DNA from: Candidatus Gastranaerophilales bacterium
GTDB lineage: Bacteria > Cyanobacteriota > Vampirovibrionia > Gastranaerophilales > Gastranaerophilaceae
Assembly: GCA_016280955.1 (NCBI GenBank)
Contig: JAEEHV010000015.1
Location: 32,346 to 96,345 of the forward strand
Direction of reading: 5' to 3'
Length of the DNA: 64,000 bases
Made by a program: the position numbers and the translations under genes. Below the pieces are notes generated by a model. It saw nothing but the letters and a program-made list of their open reading frames with translations. It did no database searches and was not told the DNA's origin. This document shows positions 34,487 through 43,436 of this stretch, piece by piece. The first letter of the stretch is position 1, and every line of letters begins with the position of its first letter.

Positions 34487-35815
34487 TTATTGTCCTAAGT
34501 ATGCAAGTGTTTGCATTACATCACTTGCTGTTGAAAATACTCTTGAGTTCATTTGAATCATACGTTGTGCCATAATCATGTTTGATAATTCTACTGCAAT
34601 ATCAACATTTGATTCCTCGTAACCGCCTGACTCAATTGAACCGAATGCCATTTCACCTGCTATACCATAGTATATTTCACCTACATCAGGTCCCCATTCC
34701 CATAAGTTATTATTTAACGAAACAAGACCTTCCTGGTTAACCATTGTTGCAAGCTCCAGTGCGAAATTTGAATTTGTAATCGCAGAACCTTCTGCCGTAA
34801 CATCAGCACCGCTTATTGTTACACCTTCAGGAGTTGTGTACTTCCACTGTAATGTCTGTGCTTCATCAACATACTGTGTCAAAACAGAACCGTCATTATA
34901 AGTTGCAACTATAATGCCGTTTTCGTCAATTGCCGTACTTTTCAGTGAAATTGCATTTGGATCATTGTAGTTAATCATGTCCTGCAAGGTAACAACTTCA
35001 TTCAGGAGAGAAGATGTCGTACTGGATGCAAGCCCGGTTTCCGCAAGGAAGTTACTTGTAGTACCGGTGGGTGAAAATTCCATCGTATATGAACCTGCGT
35101 TTGTATAGGAAATAGCACCGTCTGATGCACTAAAAGTTATGCCATAAGAACTTAATGCACTGTTAAAATTACTTACAATAGCTGAAACCGCCTGATCTCC
35201 GGTTGGAATATCAACCAAAACATTTGTAACATTTCCGCTTGTATCGGTTAAATCTACCGAAACTTTACCTGTAGTGATACTTGCATTATTCAAATCAGAT
35301 ATCTTAACAGATGAAATATTCGGGTCACCTTTAATTACCGCAAGCATATTTTTAGGAATTTTAACCGTCTTATCAGAGCCTGCATTAGAATAAATAGATT
35401 TTGCACCCATAACCTTCATACCGCTTTGAGTAACAAGGTTTCCTGCAGAATCAACATTAAAAACACCATCTCTGGTAAAATATTGATGTCCGCCGGCATC
35501 CTGAACAACATAAAAACCGGTACCCGAAATCATTGTATCCAAATCACGACCGGTTGAAACAAATGTTCCGCAGTCAAAGTTTCTTGTGATACCTGATACT
35601 TTAACACCGAGACCGATTTGCTTGGGGTTTGTTCCGCCGCCGTCTTTTGTTGCCGCACTTCCGTATGACAAGTTATGCGAATACAGTGTTTCAAATGTCA
35701 TATTTGCTGTCTTGTAAGCAACTGTGTTAATATTTGCCACGTTATGTGCAATGACATTAATCTGGGATTGACCGGCATTTATACCGGTACTTGAAGTGTG
35801 TAATGCTTGTGACAT
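34487..35815 (-). CDS. flgE: Flagellar hook protein FlgE
   Basis: 442 residues. The N-terminal rod-family motif SSTGINAGQSQINVIAHNVAN is followed by NTVAYKT, a beta middle region with GTGFYVVQD and YFTRDGVF, and the C-terminal heptad helix ESNVDIAVELSNMIMAQR with SRVFSTASDVMQ. Length and the FlgD gene immediately before it fit the hook protein rather than the ~260-residue distal rod protein FlgG. It is the last visible gene of the fliJ-fliK-flgD-flgE operon. Confidence 0.9.
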   Translation of the reverse strand: MSQALHTSSTGINAGQSQINVIAHNVANINTVAYKTANMTFETLYSHNLSYGSAATKDGGGTNPKQIGLGVKVSGITRNFDCGTFVSTGRDLDTMISGTGFYVVQDAGGHQYFTRDGVFNVDSAGNLVTQSGMKVMGAKSIYSNAGSDKTVKIPKNMLAVIKGDPNISSVKISDLNNASITTGKVSVDLTDTSGNVTNVLVDIPTGDQAVSAIVSNFNSALSSYGITFSASDGAISYTNAGSYTMEFSPTGTTSNFLAETGLASSTTSSLLNEVVTLQDMINYNDPNAISLKSTAIDENGIIVATYNDGSVLTQYVDEAQTLQWKYTTPEGVTISGADVTAEGSAITNSNFALELATMVNQEGLVSLNNNLWEWGPDVGEIYYGIAGEMAFGSIESGGYEESNVDIAVELSNMIMAQRMIQMNSRVFSTASDVMQTLAYLGQ

Positions 35816-35888
35816 TTTTTATTCCTCTCTAAATCTGGTTTGTGTTTTTTATTTTTAATTTTTTGTTTACTTGATTATCTTATATATA

Positions 35889-36365
35889 TTATTTTTCTCT
35901 GATAGATACTATATTTTCTATTGAATAGTATTCACCGTTAACTTTTATTTGACCGCTTCCGCTTTCAAAGCTTGCTTCTGTAACATTACCGGTTACGATT
36001 GTCGGATTCTTAGGATCATTTTCGTTCGGAATTTTTATTGTTACATCTTTGCCAATCATTGAAAGTGTCTGTGTTATCTCTGAATTTAACATCATATCGT
36101 CATACATTGCGTTTATGTATTTTGCACAGTTTTCAAGTCCGCTGTTCATTTGCGTCATCTGTTCAAGCGATGAATACTGAGCAAGCTGAGAAAGCCACTG
36201 AGTATTATCCGTCGGTTCTGTCGGATCTTGATTTTCTAGCTGTTTTAACATTAAGGTTAAAAACGTATTGCTGTCATTCTTCATGCCGGTTGTTCTTGCC
36301 TGCTGATTCTGCACCTGTGCTGTTTCATTTCTCATTGCCGTTATTTGGCTTGTTATTGTTGACAT
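35889..36365 (-). CDS. flgD: Hook-capping scaffold protein FlgD
   Basis: 158 residues. The FlgD N-terminal motif is clear: FLTLMLKQLENQDPTEPTDN and WLSQLAQYSSLEQMTQMN. A short beta C-terminal part (IGKDVTIKIPNEN...VNGEYYSIENIVSI) follows. The FnIII/Tudor-like C-domain is reduced compared with the ~230-residue enteric protein. FlgD caps the growing hook during FlgE assembly. Confidence 0.92.
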   Translation of the reverse strand: MSTITSQITAMRNETAQVQNQQARTTGMKNDSNTFLTLMLKQLENQDPTEPTDNTQWLSQLAQYSSLEQMTQMNSGLENCAKYINAMYDDMMLNSEITQTLSMIGKDVTIKIPNENDPKNPTIVTGNVTEASFESGSGQIKVNGEYYSIENIVSIREK

Positions 36366-36386
36366 TGTCCTCTCCCACTATTTTTT

Positions 36387-37754
36387 CTATACATTACCAT
36401 TACTATAATCAAACATAAATTGTTCGAACTGCTGTTCCTTTTCATCATTCTGATGCTTATTGCCCTGCTGCTTATTTCCGCCTCTTGAGCCTTCCTGTTC
36501 TGTCCAGTCAGACGAATTATCCTCCGACAAAAAAGCTTCCTCTAGTTTAATATTTACACTATCAACTGCAATTCCCTGAGAAAGAAGATTCCCTTTTAAA
36601 CCTTCAAGCCCCCTCATAAGCATATCTTTCGCTTCCTGAGTTGAAACCGTAAACTGAGCCATTAATCCAGCTTTTGTATTCAGCAATTGAATATTAATTT
36701 TACCTAAACTTTCGGGATTAAGTATCATTGTTAGCTTTGAACCGTTGTTTAGATTTTCAAGCTGCTTTGAAATCTGCTCAATTATTTTGCTCGGACTTGC
36801 CACATCCGTTTTTTGCATTTCCGGTTTTACAATTGATTCAAAAGCATTTGCTGATTTTACATCGCCCTGAATCATAACTTTTACTACCTGCTCCTGAGGA
36901 GAAGTATTTTGCATAAAATTTTCACTGCCGAAATCTGAAGCTGCTGTTTCTGATTCAACAATTTCAAGTTTCAAATCTTTTACAACTTTATCCTCAATAC
37001 TTGTTTTGGCTTTTTGTGCTTCTGCTTTGATATCAGTATCTTCTTTTGCCGAATATGTTGACGGCATGTTTTTAATAATGTTACTGTCAAATTGCTTAGC
37101 ATTTGAATTTACGGTCTGATTGTTCAAACTGATTTCTTTTTCGTTGTTTTGAATTTCATTTGAACTTTCATTTTCTGCCAAAACCTGCTTGGGCATTTTA
37201 ATTTGTGATTGTAACAACAGTGTTACTGCCGGATTTTCCAGGGTATTTAGTTCTTTGTACATAGTTGGAGCCTCTTCATTTATATTATTTTCTGTGATAG
37301 TTTCATCTGTTTCGTTATCTTGGATTAAATTTTGTGATTGTGTATTTACTTCATCTTCCGTAAGAACTTCTTCTGTTATGGTTTCTATAGCTGCTTTTAA
37401 AATAACTTCGCAAAGATTTGCCGAATCTGTAGAATTATCTTTATTATCGGTATCATTTTCGTTTGTTAATTTGCTGACTAAATTTTCCTTTCCGGATTCT
37501 TCATTTGACAGAGCATTATTTGTATCAACCTCAGCAGTTACAATTTTATTTTCTGTCTGTGGTTGTAACGGAATACTGTTATACGTATCCTTTGTATGAT
37601 CTGTTTGTTTGTTATATTTATATTTATCCTGTAATTTGTTTGCACAATCAAAAATTTTTGAAAAATTCGCACCGGAATTTATACCAACCTTATCTTTAAG
37701 GTCGAATTTTCCTTCCTGAATAATATTCAAATTATTTAACAATGCCTGTGTCAT
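36387..37754 (-). CDS. fliK: Flagellar hook-length control protein FliK
   Basis: 455 residues. The long N-terminal part is low-complexity, rich in Asn, Glu, Thr and Ser. The C-terminal FliK domain (about 335-425) has LTMILNPESLGKINIQL, MAQFTVSTQEAKDMLM and LLSQGIAVDSVNIKLEE. The tail GGNKQQGNKHQNDEKEQQ is polar. FliK measures the hook and switches export specificity through FlhB. Only 2 nt separate it from fliJ, indicating one transcript. Confidence 0.9.
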   Translation of the reverse strand: MTQALLNNLNIIQEGKFDLKDKVGINSGANFSKIFDCANKLQDKYKYNKQTDHTKDTYNSIPLQPQTENKIVTAEVDTNNALSNEESGKENLVSKLTNENDTDNKDNSTDSANLCEVILKAAIETITEEVLTEDEVNTQSQNLIQDNETDETITENNINEEAPTMYKELNTLENPAVTLLLQSQIKMPKQVLAENESSNEIQNNEKEISLNNQTVNSNAKQFDSNIIKNMPSTYSAKEDTDIKAEAQKAKTSIEDKVVKDLKLEIVESETAASDFGSENFMQNTSPQEQVVKVMIQGDVKSANAFESIVKPEMQKTDVASPSKIIEQISKQLENLNNGSKLTMILNPESLGKINIQLLNTKAGLMAQFTVSTQEAKDMLMRGLEGLKGNLLSQGIAVDSVNIKLEEAFLSEDNSSDWTEQEGSRGGNKQQGNKHQNDEKEQQFEQFMFDYSNGNV

Positions 37755-37756
37755 AC

Positions 37757-38215
37757 TTATAACCTGAACCTTGAGGATGTAATATCATCAATCTCTTTCA
37801 TCTCTGCATTCAAAAATTCCTGATAATATTCCTTTTCCTGCTTTTCTTTAAGTTTTTTTAAAACCTCTACATTTTTATGTGCTTCAAGAACTTCCTGTTG
37901 TTTTTTCTCCAGAATAACCTCGGTATTTGTGATTAACCTCTGCTGATTTGCTGCTTCCTGTGCAAGTTTTATGCCATAGTTTCTGTAGGATTCAACCTGA
38001 GTTACATCAAGAGATTCCGAAGAACACAACTCTTCTAGTTTTATTCGGTTTTGGTCTTGGTTGGCAAGTATGGTTTGGAGTTTTCCTCTCTGTTCATTCA
38101 ACACTGCCAGAATTTTTGCCATCTCCATTTGTTTTGCTTCAAGTTCTTTTTCACGCAGATCCAGAACCACCTGCATACGAAACCTGAATTTTTTCAATTT
38201 ACCTACCTCATCCAA
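37757..38215 (-). CDS. fliJ: Flagellar export chaperone FliJ
   Basis: 152 residues, almost entirely coiled coil, beginning KKFRFRMQVVLDLREKELEAKQMEM, the FliJ pattern. FliJ escorts substrates and couples the FliI ATPase to FlhA. It is the first gene of the hook operon here; fliI and fliH are not in the window. The region upstream is shared with the divergent acyltransferase gene. Confidence 0.85.
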   Translation of the reverse strand: MDEVGKLKKFRFRMQVVLDLREKELEAKQMEMAKILAVLNEQRGKLQTILANQDQNRIKLEELCSSESLDVTQVESYRNYGIKLAQEAANQQRLITNTEVILEKKQQEVLEAHKNVEVLKKLKEKQEKEYYQEFLNAEMKEIDDITSSRFRL

Positions 38216-38308
38216 GGGTACAATTAGTACCTCTTACACTTTACATCATGTTTTTAACTTCTCCATCATATAAATGCAGTATTTTAAATTTTATAGTATA
38301 ATTTTTAT

Positions 38309-39010
38309 ATGGTTAGATTATTTGAAGATGATGCAGCAAAAAAAGTAGCAAAAGTTATATATGCGATTTTCCACATGCAGGAGTTTTTTACGCATATAAA
38401 AAGTGTAGACTTTCCGGAAGTTAAGCCTTGCATATATGCAATGTGGCATTGCCACCAAATGTGTGTTTACGGTCATCCGGAAATCGGGAAATTGAATGTG
38501 CTTGTAAGCCGCTCAAAAGACGGAGAAATGATTGCTGACGTTATAGAACACATGGGGTTTAAAACAATCAGAGGTTCCAAGGGAAAAAAGGGTGCTGTTG
38601 AAGCCTCTATGCAAATGATAACCGCACTTAAGAACGGAGAAGATTGTGCCATGATGGTTGACGGTCCGAAAGGTCCGGCTAAAGTTGCAAAAGACGGTGT
38701 TATTAAACTGGCAAAAATGGCAGGTGTTCCTATTGTACCTGTCACCTGGTTTTCAACAAATTTTACCTGGGTAAAATTCCCATCATGGGATAGATTAGAA
38801 ATGCCTATATTTAATACTAATCTTATAAATTTATACAGCAGCCCTATATATGTATCAGAGGATGATGATATAGAGGAAAAAAGGCAAGAACTTCAGACCG
38901 CACTTGTAAAATTAGATGAAACTGCTCCGGTCGCATATAAAGAGGTATATCAATGGGGATTGTGGAAAAAGAAAAGGTCAGACTCCTCGCAATTCAAATG
39001 GAATCCATAA
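38309..39010 (+). CDS. DUF374-family lysophospholipid acyltransferase-like protein
   Basis: 233 residues. The motif MWHCHQM takes the place of the usual acyltransferase HxxxxD region, VSRSKDGEMIA and GSKGKKGAVEA follow, and MMVDGPKGPAKVAKDGVIKLAKMAGVPIVPV is the DUF374 core (shown here only as a position, about 110-145). Family members are thought to acylate lipid A or phospholipid precursors. TATAAT at 38297-38302 ends 6 nt before the ATG and there is no ribosome site, so the mRNA is probably leaderless. Confidence 0.85.
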   Translation: MVRLFEDDAAKKVAKVIYAIFHMQEFFTHIKSVDFPEVKPCIYAMWHCHQMCVYGHPEIGKLNVLVSRSKDGEMIADVIEHMGFKTIRGSKGKKGAVEASMQMITALKNGEDCAMMVDGPKGPAKVAKDGVIKLAKMAGVPIVPVTWFSTNFTWVKFPSWDRLEMPIFNTNLINLYSSPIYVSEDDDIEEKRQELQTALVKLDETAPVAYKEVYQWGLWKKKRSDSSQFKWNP

Positions 39011-39780
39011 TTGGCGAGTTTGACTTAAATATTGATACGGTACAAAATTTATTAATCGCAAATCTTGAAAAATATAAAGCTGATTTTGTATTTTTACCTG
39101 AAGTATGGACTGTCGGCTGGTGTCCCAAGGTATTTACAGACAGTGCTGAAACCGTTGAAAATTCTAAGGCTGTCGCTATGCTTAAAGACACAGCAAAAAA
39201 ATACAATACAAACATTATCGGCGGCAGCTTTATCAGACGTGAAGGTAATCACTTATATAATACCTGTCCCGTAATAAACAGAGAAGGAGAGATTACCGCT
39301 CTTTATAACAAAAATCATCTTTATTCATATTACGGAGATAATGAGGGTGATTATATTACAGCCGGGGATTTTCCGGTAATTGCGGAACTTGACGGGATAA
39401 AAATCGGTATTACTATATGCTACGATATAAGATTCCCGGAAATATACCGAGCATACCGCAAAGCCGGAGCTGATATTCTGGTAAACATGGCTGCCTGGGG
39501 CAAAACAAAAAAAATCCCCTGGGACAGTATGACAACGTCACGTGCAGTAGAAAACCAAACATATATGGTCGCTCTCACTCAAACAGGGCTTTTGCTTGAC
39601 GGAAAAGAAAATCTCGGTCATTCCATGATTATTAATTATGAAGGTAAAATTCTGGATGAAATTGAAGAAATAGAAGGCGGTATTTATGCTGAAATTAATT
39701 TACCGGAAATGTATGAATACAGAAGCAAATGTACAATTTTAAACGATATAAAAAACAGTTATGAGGTTAGGGTTTTATGA
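38953..39780 (+). CDS. Carbon-nitrogen hydrolase (omega-amidase/NIT2-like)
   Basis: 275 residues of the nitrilase superfamily. The catalytic triad is visible: Glu in FLPEVWTVGW, Lys in YNKNHLYSYYG and Cys in ITICYDIRFPE. Members hydrolyse omega-amides such as 2-oxoglutaramate. The start overlaps the acyltransferase gene by 58 nt; it is needed because the first strand VRLLAIQM is encoded inside the overlap (a GTG three codons later is the alternative). Its stop overlaps dacB by 4 nt. Confidence 0.88.
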   Translation: MGIVEKEKVRLLAIQMESIIGEFDLNIDTVQNLLIANLEKYKADFVFLPEVWTVGWCPKVFTDSAETVENSKAVAMLKDTAKKYNTNIIGGSFIRREGNHLYNTCPVINREGEITALYNKNHLYSYYGDNEGDYITAGDFPVIAELDGIKIGITICYDIRFPEIYRAYRKAGADILVNMAAWGKTKKIPWDSMTTSRAVENQTYMVALTQTGLLLDGKENLGHSMIINYEGKILDEIEEIEGGIYAEINLPEMYEYRSKCTILNDIKNSYEVRVL

Positions 39781-41111
39781 AAAAATTTATTTCTATACTT
39801 ATATTAATGACTACTATGTTTTCAACTGCTTATGCAAATGGAATAAGATCCACCATTTCTAATATAATTGAGGATTCAAAAATATCAAAAAATGCAATCT
39901 CAATTTCAATTAAAAATGCAGACACCGGAAAAACAGTTTATCATCTTAATGACAAAAAACTGACACCGCCGGCTTCTGTACAAAAAGCAATTACCATTAT
40001 TCCGATTGCAGAAACACTCGGAACGGAATATGAATTATCTACCAAATTATATGCAAGAGGGAAAAACAGCTACGTTATAAAACTCGGTGCTGATCCTTAT
40101 TTGTCATTTAAAGATTTAAAAAATCTTGTAAGCAAGATAAACAAAGAAAACGTCACCAAAATTTATATTGATGACAGCATTACAGAGAAGAAAGACTGGG
40201 GCGAAGGCTGGCAATGGGATGATGATTTAAACCCTCTCATGCCGAGATTTAATTCTTACAATCTGGATAATAATATTGTAAAAGTTACCATTATGCCGAC
40301 AACAGAAGGTCAGCAGGCTGCAATAATAAATCCGTCAAAATATCCGTATGCTTTTTATAACAACATTATTACAGGAAAAGAAAATAATGTTAAAGTTGAA
40401 AGAGATTATGATTATCATTTTAACAAAATCATCCTGACCGGAACCATTAATTCATCATATACTATAACAATACCAAATAATAACCTGAGAAGATATTTTT
40501 ATATCAGACTAAAAGAAGCACTTGCGGAAAACGGAATATATTTAAAAGAACCATTCACAACCACCACTTTGCAAAACTCAGATGTTTTTATATCGGAAGT
40601 TAAGCACCCTCTGAGCGATAGTATCAGCGATATTTTAAAGAACAGCAACAACATGGCAATAGAGTCGCTTTCAAAAATTGCAGCAGCTGAAAAATACAAA
40701 AAAACGGGAACTGATACTGATGCCGTAAGATTATTTGAAGAATACTGCGCAAAAAGGGGAATTGACTGTTCCGAAATCAAAATTGTTGATGCCAGTGGTG
40801 TTTCAAAAAATAACCTTTTGAATGCTGATTTTATTTCCGAATACTTAATTAAAAACAAGGCTAATGCTTTGTATGAAAAACTTCCTCATTCGGGAGAAGG
40901 AACATTAGCTAACAGAATGATTCCGCTAAAAGATAATCTCAATGCAAAAACAGGAACTTTATCAGACATAAGTTCTATTGCAGGATTTTTAACCACAAAA
41001 AGAGGAAATCATTACGTTTTTTGTATTATGATTAACGATCCGGCTTCAACATCATCTGCCAAAAAAGTCCTTGAGGACTATATAATAAGAAAAATGTATT
41101 TGGACATGTAA
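39777..41111 (+). CDS. dacB: D-Ala-D-Ala carboxypeptidase/endopeptidase (PBP4, S13)
   Basis: 444 residues with a signal peptide (about 1-20, ending STAYA). The penicillin-binding triad is in order: SVQK at 67-70 with the nucleophile Ser, SNN near residue 289, and KTG in LNAKTGTLSD. Spacing between the first two motifs fits class C PBPs with the inserted domains. It trims peptidoglycan crosslinks in the periplasm. Translation is coupled to the amidase through an ATGA overlap. Confidence 0.92.
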   Translation: MKKFISILILMTTMFSTAYANGIRSTISNIIEDSKISKNAISISIKNADTGKTVYHLNDKKLTPPASVQKAITIIPIAETLGTEYELSTKLYARGKNSYVIKLGADPYLSFKDLKNLVSKINKENVTKIYIDDSITEKKDWGEGWQWDDDLNPLMPRFNSYNLDNNIVKVTIMPTTEGQQAAIINPSKYPYAFYNNIITGKENNVKVERDYDYHFNKIILTGTINSSYTITIPNNNLRRYFYIRLKEALAENGIYLKEPFTTTTLQNSDVFISEVKHPLSDSISDILKNSNNMAIESLSKIAAAEKYKKTGTDTDAVRLFEEYCAKRGIDCSEIKIVDASGVSKNNLLNADFISEYLIKNKANALYEKLPHSGEGTLANRMIPLKDNLNAKTGTLSDISSIAGFLTTKRGNHYVFCIMINDPASTSSAKKVLEDYIIRKMYLDM

Positions 41112-41187
41112 TTTTTAAAATGACCGGCTAATTTTTTCTTTACAAATCCGCTGGTTTTTAATACGATAGAGTAAAACGAGGTGTCTG

Positions 41188-41907
41188 ATGACAGATAATA
41201 AATATAAGCGTGTGTTATTGAAAATAAGCGGAGAAGCTCTGCTTGGCGAACAACTTTTTGGTATTGATCCGCATCCTGTAGAAATGATTGCAGATGAAAT
41301 TCGTTCTATTTATGAAAGAGGAGTTGAAATAGCAGTTGTTGTCGGAGGCGGAAACATATTCAGGGGCATGAAAAACAGCGCAAGACTGGGCATGGATCAG
41401 GCATCCGGTGATTATGTCGGTATGCTTGCAACAGTTATGAATGCCGTTGTTTTGCAATGTGCTTTAAAAAAGATTGAGGTAGAATGCAGGGTTCAAACAG
41501 CAATTGCAATGAACCAAATTGCAGAACCTTATGTAAGACACAGAGCAATTCGTCACCTTGAAAAAGGCAGGGTAGTTATTTTTGCGGCAGGAACCGGAAA
41601 CCCGTTCTTTACAACAGATACCGCATCAGCTCTCAGAGCATCGGAAATCGGTGCAGATGTAATGCTGATGGCTAAAAACGGTGTTGACGGAGTTTATACC
41701 GATGATCCGAAAACAAACCCTGAAGCAAAAAAACTTGATACAATATCTTATGCCGATATTATCAAAAAAGATTTAAAAGTAATGGATACATCTGCTTGTG
41801 CCCTTTGTAAACAAAACGGTATACCGATAATCGTTTTTGATTTCAAAGCACAGGGAAGTTTAGTAAAAATACAAAACGGAGAATCCGTAGGAACATATAT
41901 CAGTTAA
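41188..41907 (+). CDS. pyrH: UMP kinase
   Basis: 239 residues; phosphorylates UMP to UDP in pyrimidine synthesis. KRVLLKISGEALLG, VVGGGNIFRG, FAAGTGNPFFTTDTAS and NGVDGVYTDDPK are typical of the bacterial hexameric enzyme. The next genes are frr, cdsA and rnc, the widely conserved neighbourhood. CGAGGTG lies before the ATG. Confidence 0.97.
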   Translation: MTDNKYKRVLLKISGEALLGEQLFGIDPHPVEMIADEIRSIYERGVEIAVVVGGGNIFRGMKNSARLGMDQASGDYVGMLATVMNAVVLQCALKKIEVECRVQTAIAMNQIAEPYVRHRAIRHLEKGRVVIFAAGTGNPFFTTDTASALRASEIGADVMLMAKNGVDGVYTDDPKTNPEAKKLDTISYADIIKKDLKVMDTSACALCKQNGIPIIVFDFKAQGSLVKIQNGESVGTYIS

Positions 41908-41918
41908 AATTACAACAC

Positions 41919-41964
41919 CCCTCGTCCGACAGGAGAGGGACAGAGCAAGAAATCAGTTTCTTGC
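41919..41964 (+). repeat. Two hairpins between pyrH and frr
   Basis: CCCTC-g-TCC/GGA-GAGGG (41919-41939, GACA loop) is unusually GC-rich for this genome and is followed by GCAAGAAA/TTTCTTGC (41945-41964, TCAG loop). The first has the look of a small dispersed palindromic unit. No T-run follows, so transcription should continue into frr. Confidence 0.4.
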
Positions 41965-41988
41965 TACAAAATTATAAAGGAGAAAATT

Positions 41989-42555
41989 ATGTCAGATGCT
42001 CTTGATGAAATGTTTTTATTTGGCGAAGAAAAAATGGAAAAAGCAATAGGACAGTTAAAAAAAGATTTTGCTTCCGTTCGCACCGGTCGTGCTAACCCGG
42101 GAATTTTAGACAAAGTTATTGTTGAATATTACGGAGCACCTACACCTATTCGTCAAATGGCACAAATACAAGTTTCGGAAGGAACCACTCTTGTAATAAC
42201 TCCTTTTGATAAAAGTATTTTAAAAGAAGTCGAAAAAGCCATAATAAAGGCTGAAATTGGCGTTGCACCGAATAATGACGGAACATGCATTCGTTTAAAC
42301 TTCCCGCCTCTTACAGAGGAAAGACGCAGAGAAACTGCTAAAGATGTCAGAAAATTCGGAGAAGATATGAAAATTGCCGTCAGAAATGCAAGACGTGATA
42401 TGGTAGATTCTCTTAAAAAGATTGAAAAAGATGAAAACCTTCCCGAAGATGCTGTAAAAGATAATCAGGATCAGATTCAAAAATTAACCGATAAATATGT
42501 TGGAATTATCGACTCATTGGTAACTGAAAAAGAAAAAGAGGTAATGACCGTATAA
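41989..42555 (+). CDS. frr: Ribosome recycling factor
   Basis: 188 residues; splits post-termination ribosomes with EF-G. SVRTGRANPGILDKVIVEYYG, PFDKSILKEVEKAI and RLNFPPLTEERRRE are the standard signatures. AAAGGAG precedes the ATG. The stop codon overlaps the cdsA start by one nucleotide. Confidence 0.97.
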   Translation: MSDALDEMFLFGEEKMEKAIGQLKKDFASVRTGRANPGILDKVIVEYYGAPTPIRQMAQIQVSEGTTLVITPFDKSILKEVEKAIIKAEIGVAPNNDGTCIRLNFPPLTEERRRETAKDVRKFGEDMKIAVRNARRDMVDSLKKIEKDENLPEDAVKDNQDQIQKLTDKYVGIIDSLVTEKEKEVMTV

Positions 42556-43436
42556 TGAATATTCCTAAAAGTATAACCAGATTAATTGTAGGACTTATAA
42601 TAGGGTTTACCGCTTTATTTGCAATATTGCTGGGCGGAATTCCGCTGACTATTATGGTATTGATAGTTGTTGTCCTCGGTTCAAAGGAATATACTAAAAT
42701 ATTAGAAAACAAAGGATTTCTGCCAAGTTTTAAAATCATTATTGTATCAAGTTTATTGTTTGCGTTTATAGCATACTTTAACAGGCTTGATTTAGCTCCT
42801 ATTGCATTTACAATATCAACATTTATGGCATTTATGTGGGTACTTTTCAGAGGCAAACAGCCATATATCGCAAATGTTGCAACAACAATTCTTGGCTTTG
42901 TATATTGCGGTTGGTTTCCGCTCCATCTTTTATTTCTGCGGGACATAGGATATGATGCTACGGTTTTCAACGGATTTATTAAAACAAACCCGTCACTGGA
43001 AGGTGCAGCATACGCAATATTGCTTTTAATAAGTGTAATTCTAACGGATTCATGCTGCTACTATGCAGGTTTGCAGTTTGGGAAACATAAATTGGCAGAA
43101 GTTATCAGTCCGAATAAAACAATAGAAGGTGCTATAGGCGGTTCTGTTGCTTGTATGATATTCTGTTCGGCATTTGGGATTATGGTTTTCAACTTACCAT
43201 GGTACCATGCATTAATTTTGAGTATTCTGATAACTGCTTTTGCTCAAATCGGCGATTTGTGCGAATCAATGATTAAACGTGATGCCGGTGTAAAAGATTC
43301 CAGCGACATTATTCCCGGTCATGGCGGTTTTTTGGACAGAACTGACAGCTACATACTAACCATACCCGTTGTTTATTATTACCTTGAATTTTTTGTAAAA
43401 AATAATTTTCTGGATTTATTAAAAGGGTTATTCTGA
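42555..43436 (+). CDS. cdsA: Phosphatidate cytidylyltransferase
   Basis: 293 residues with about eight membrane helices; makes CDP-diacylglycerol. The C-terminal signature is present: KHKLAEVISPNKTIEGAIGG, IGDLCESMIKRDAGVKDSSDIIPGHGG and LDRTDS (motif positions about 175-270). The start overlaps frr and the stop overlaps rnc by single nucleotides, so all three are coupled. Confidence 0.95.
   Translation: MNIPKSITRLIVGLIIGFTALFAILLGGIPLTIMVLIVVVLGSKEYTKILENKGFLPSFKIIIVSSLLFAFIAYFNRLDLAPIAFTISTFMAFMWVLFRGKQPYIANVATTILGFVYCGWFPLHLLFLRDIGYDATVFNGFIKTNPSLEGAAYAILLLISVILTDSCCYYAGLQFGKHKLAEVISPNKTIEGAIGGSVACMIFCSAFGIMVFNLPWYHALILSILITAFAQIGDLCESMIKRDAGVKDSSDIIPGHGGFLDRTDSYILTIPVVYYYLEFFVKNNFLDLLKGLF

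Noticed and set aside
34487..35815. Alternative call of the hook gene as distal rod protein FlgG
   Set aside because: The 442-residue length with a large middle region and the position right after flgD fit FlgE.
41754..41762. GCCGATAT-like sigma-28 -10 boxes inside genes (also near 3049 and 52690)
   Set aside because: They are in coding sequence and lack TAAAGTTT 11 nt upstream.
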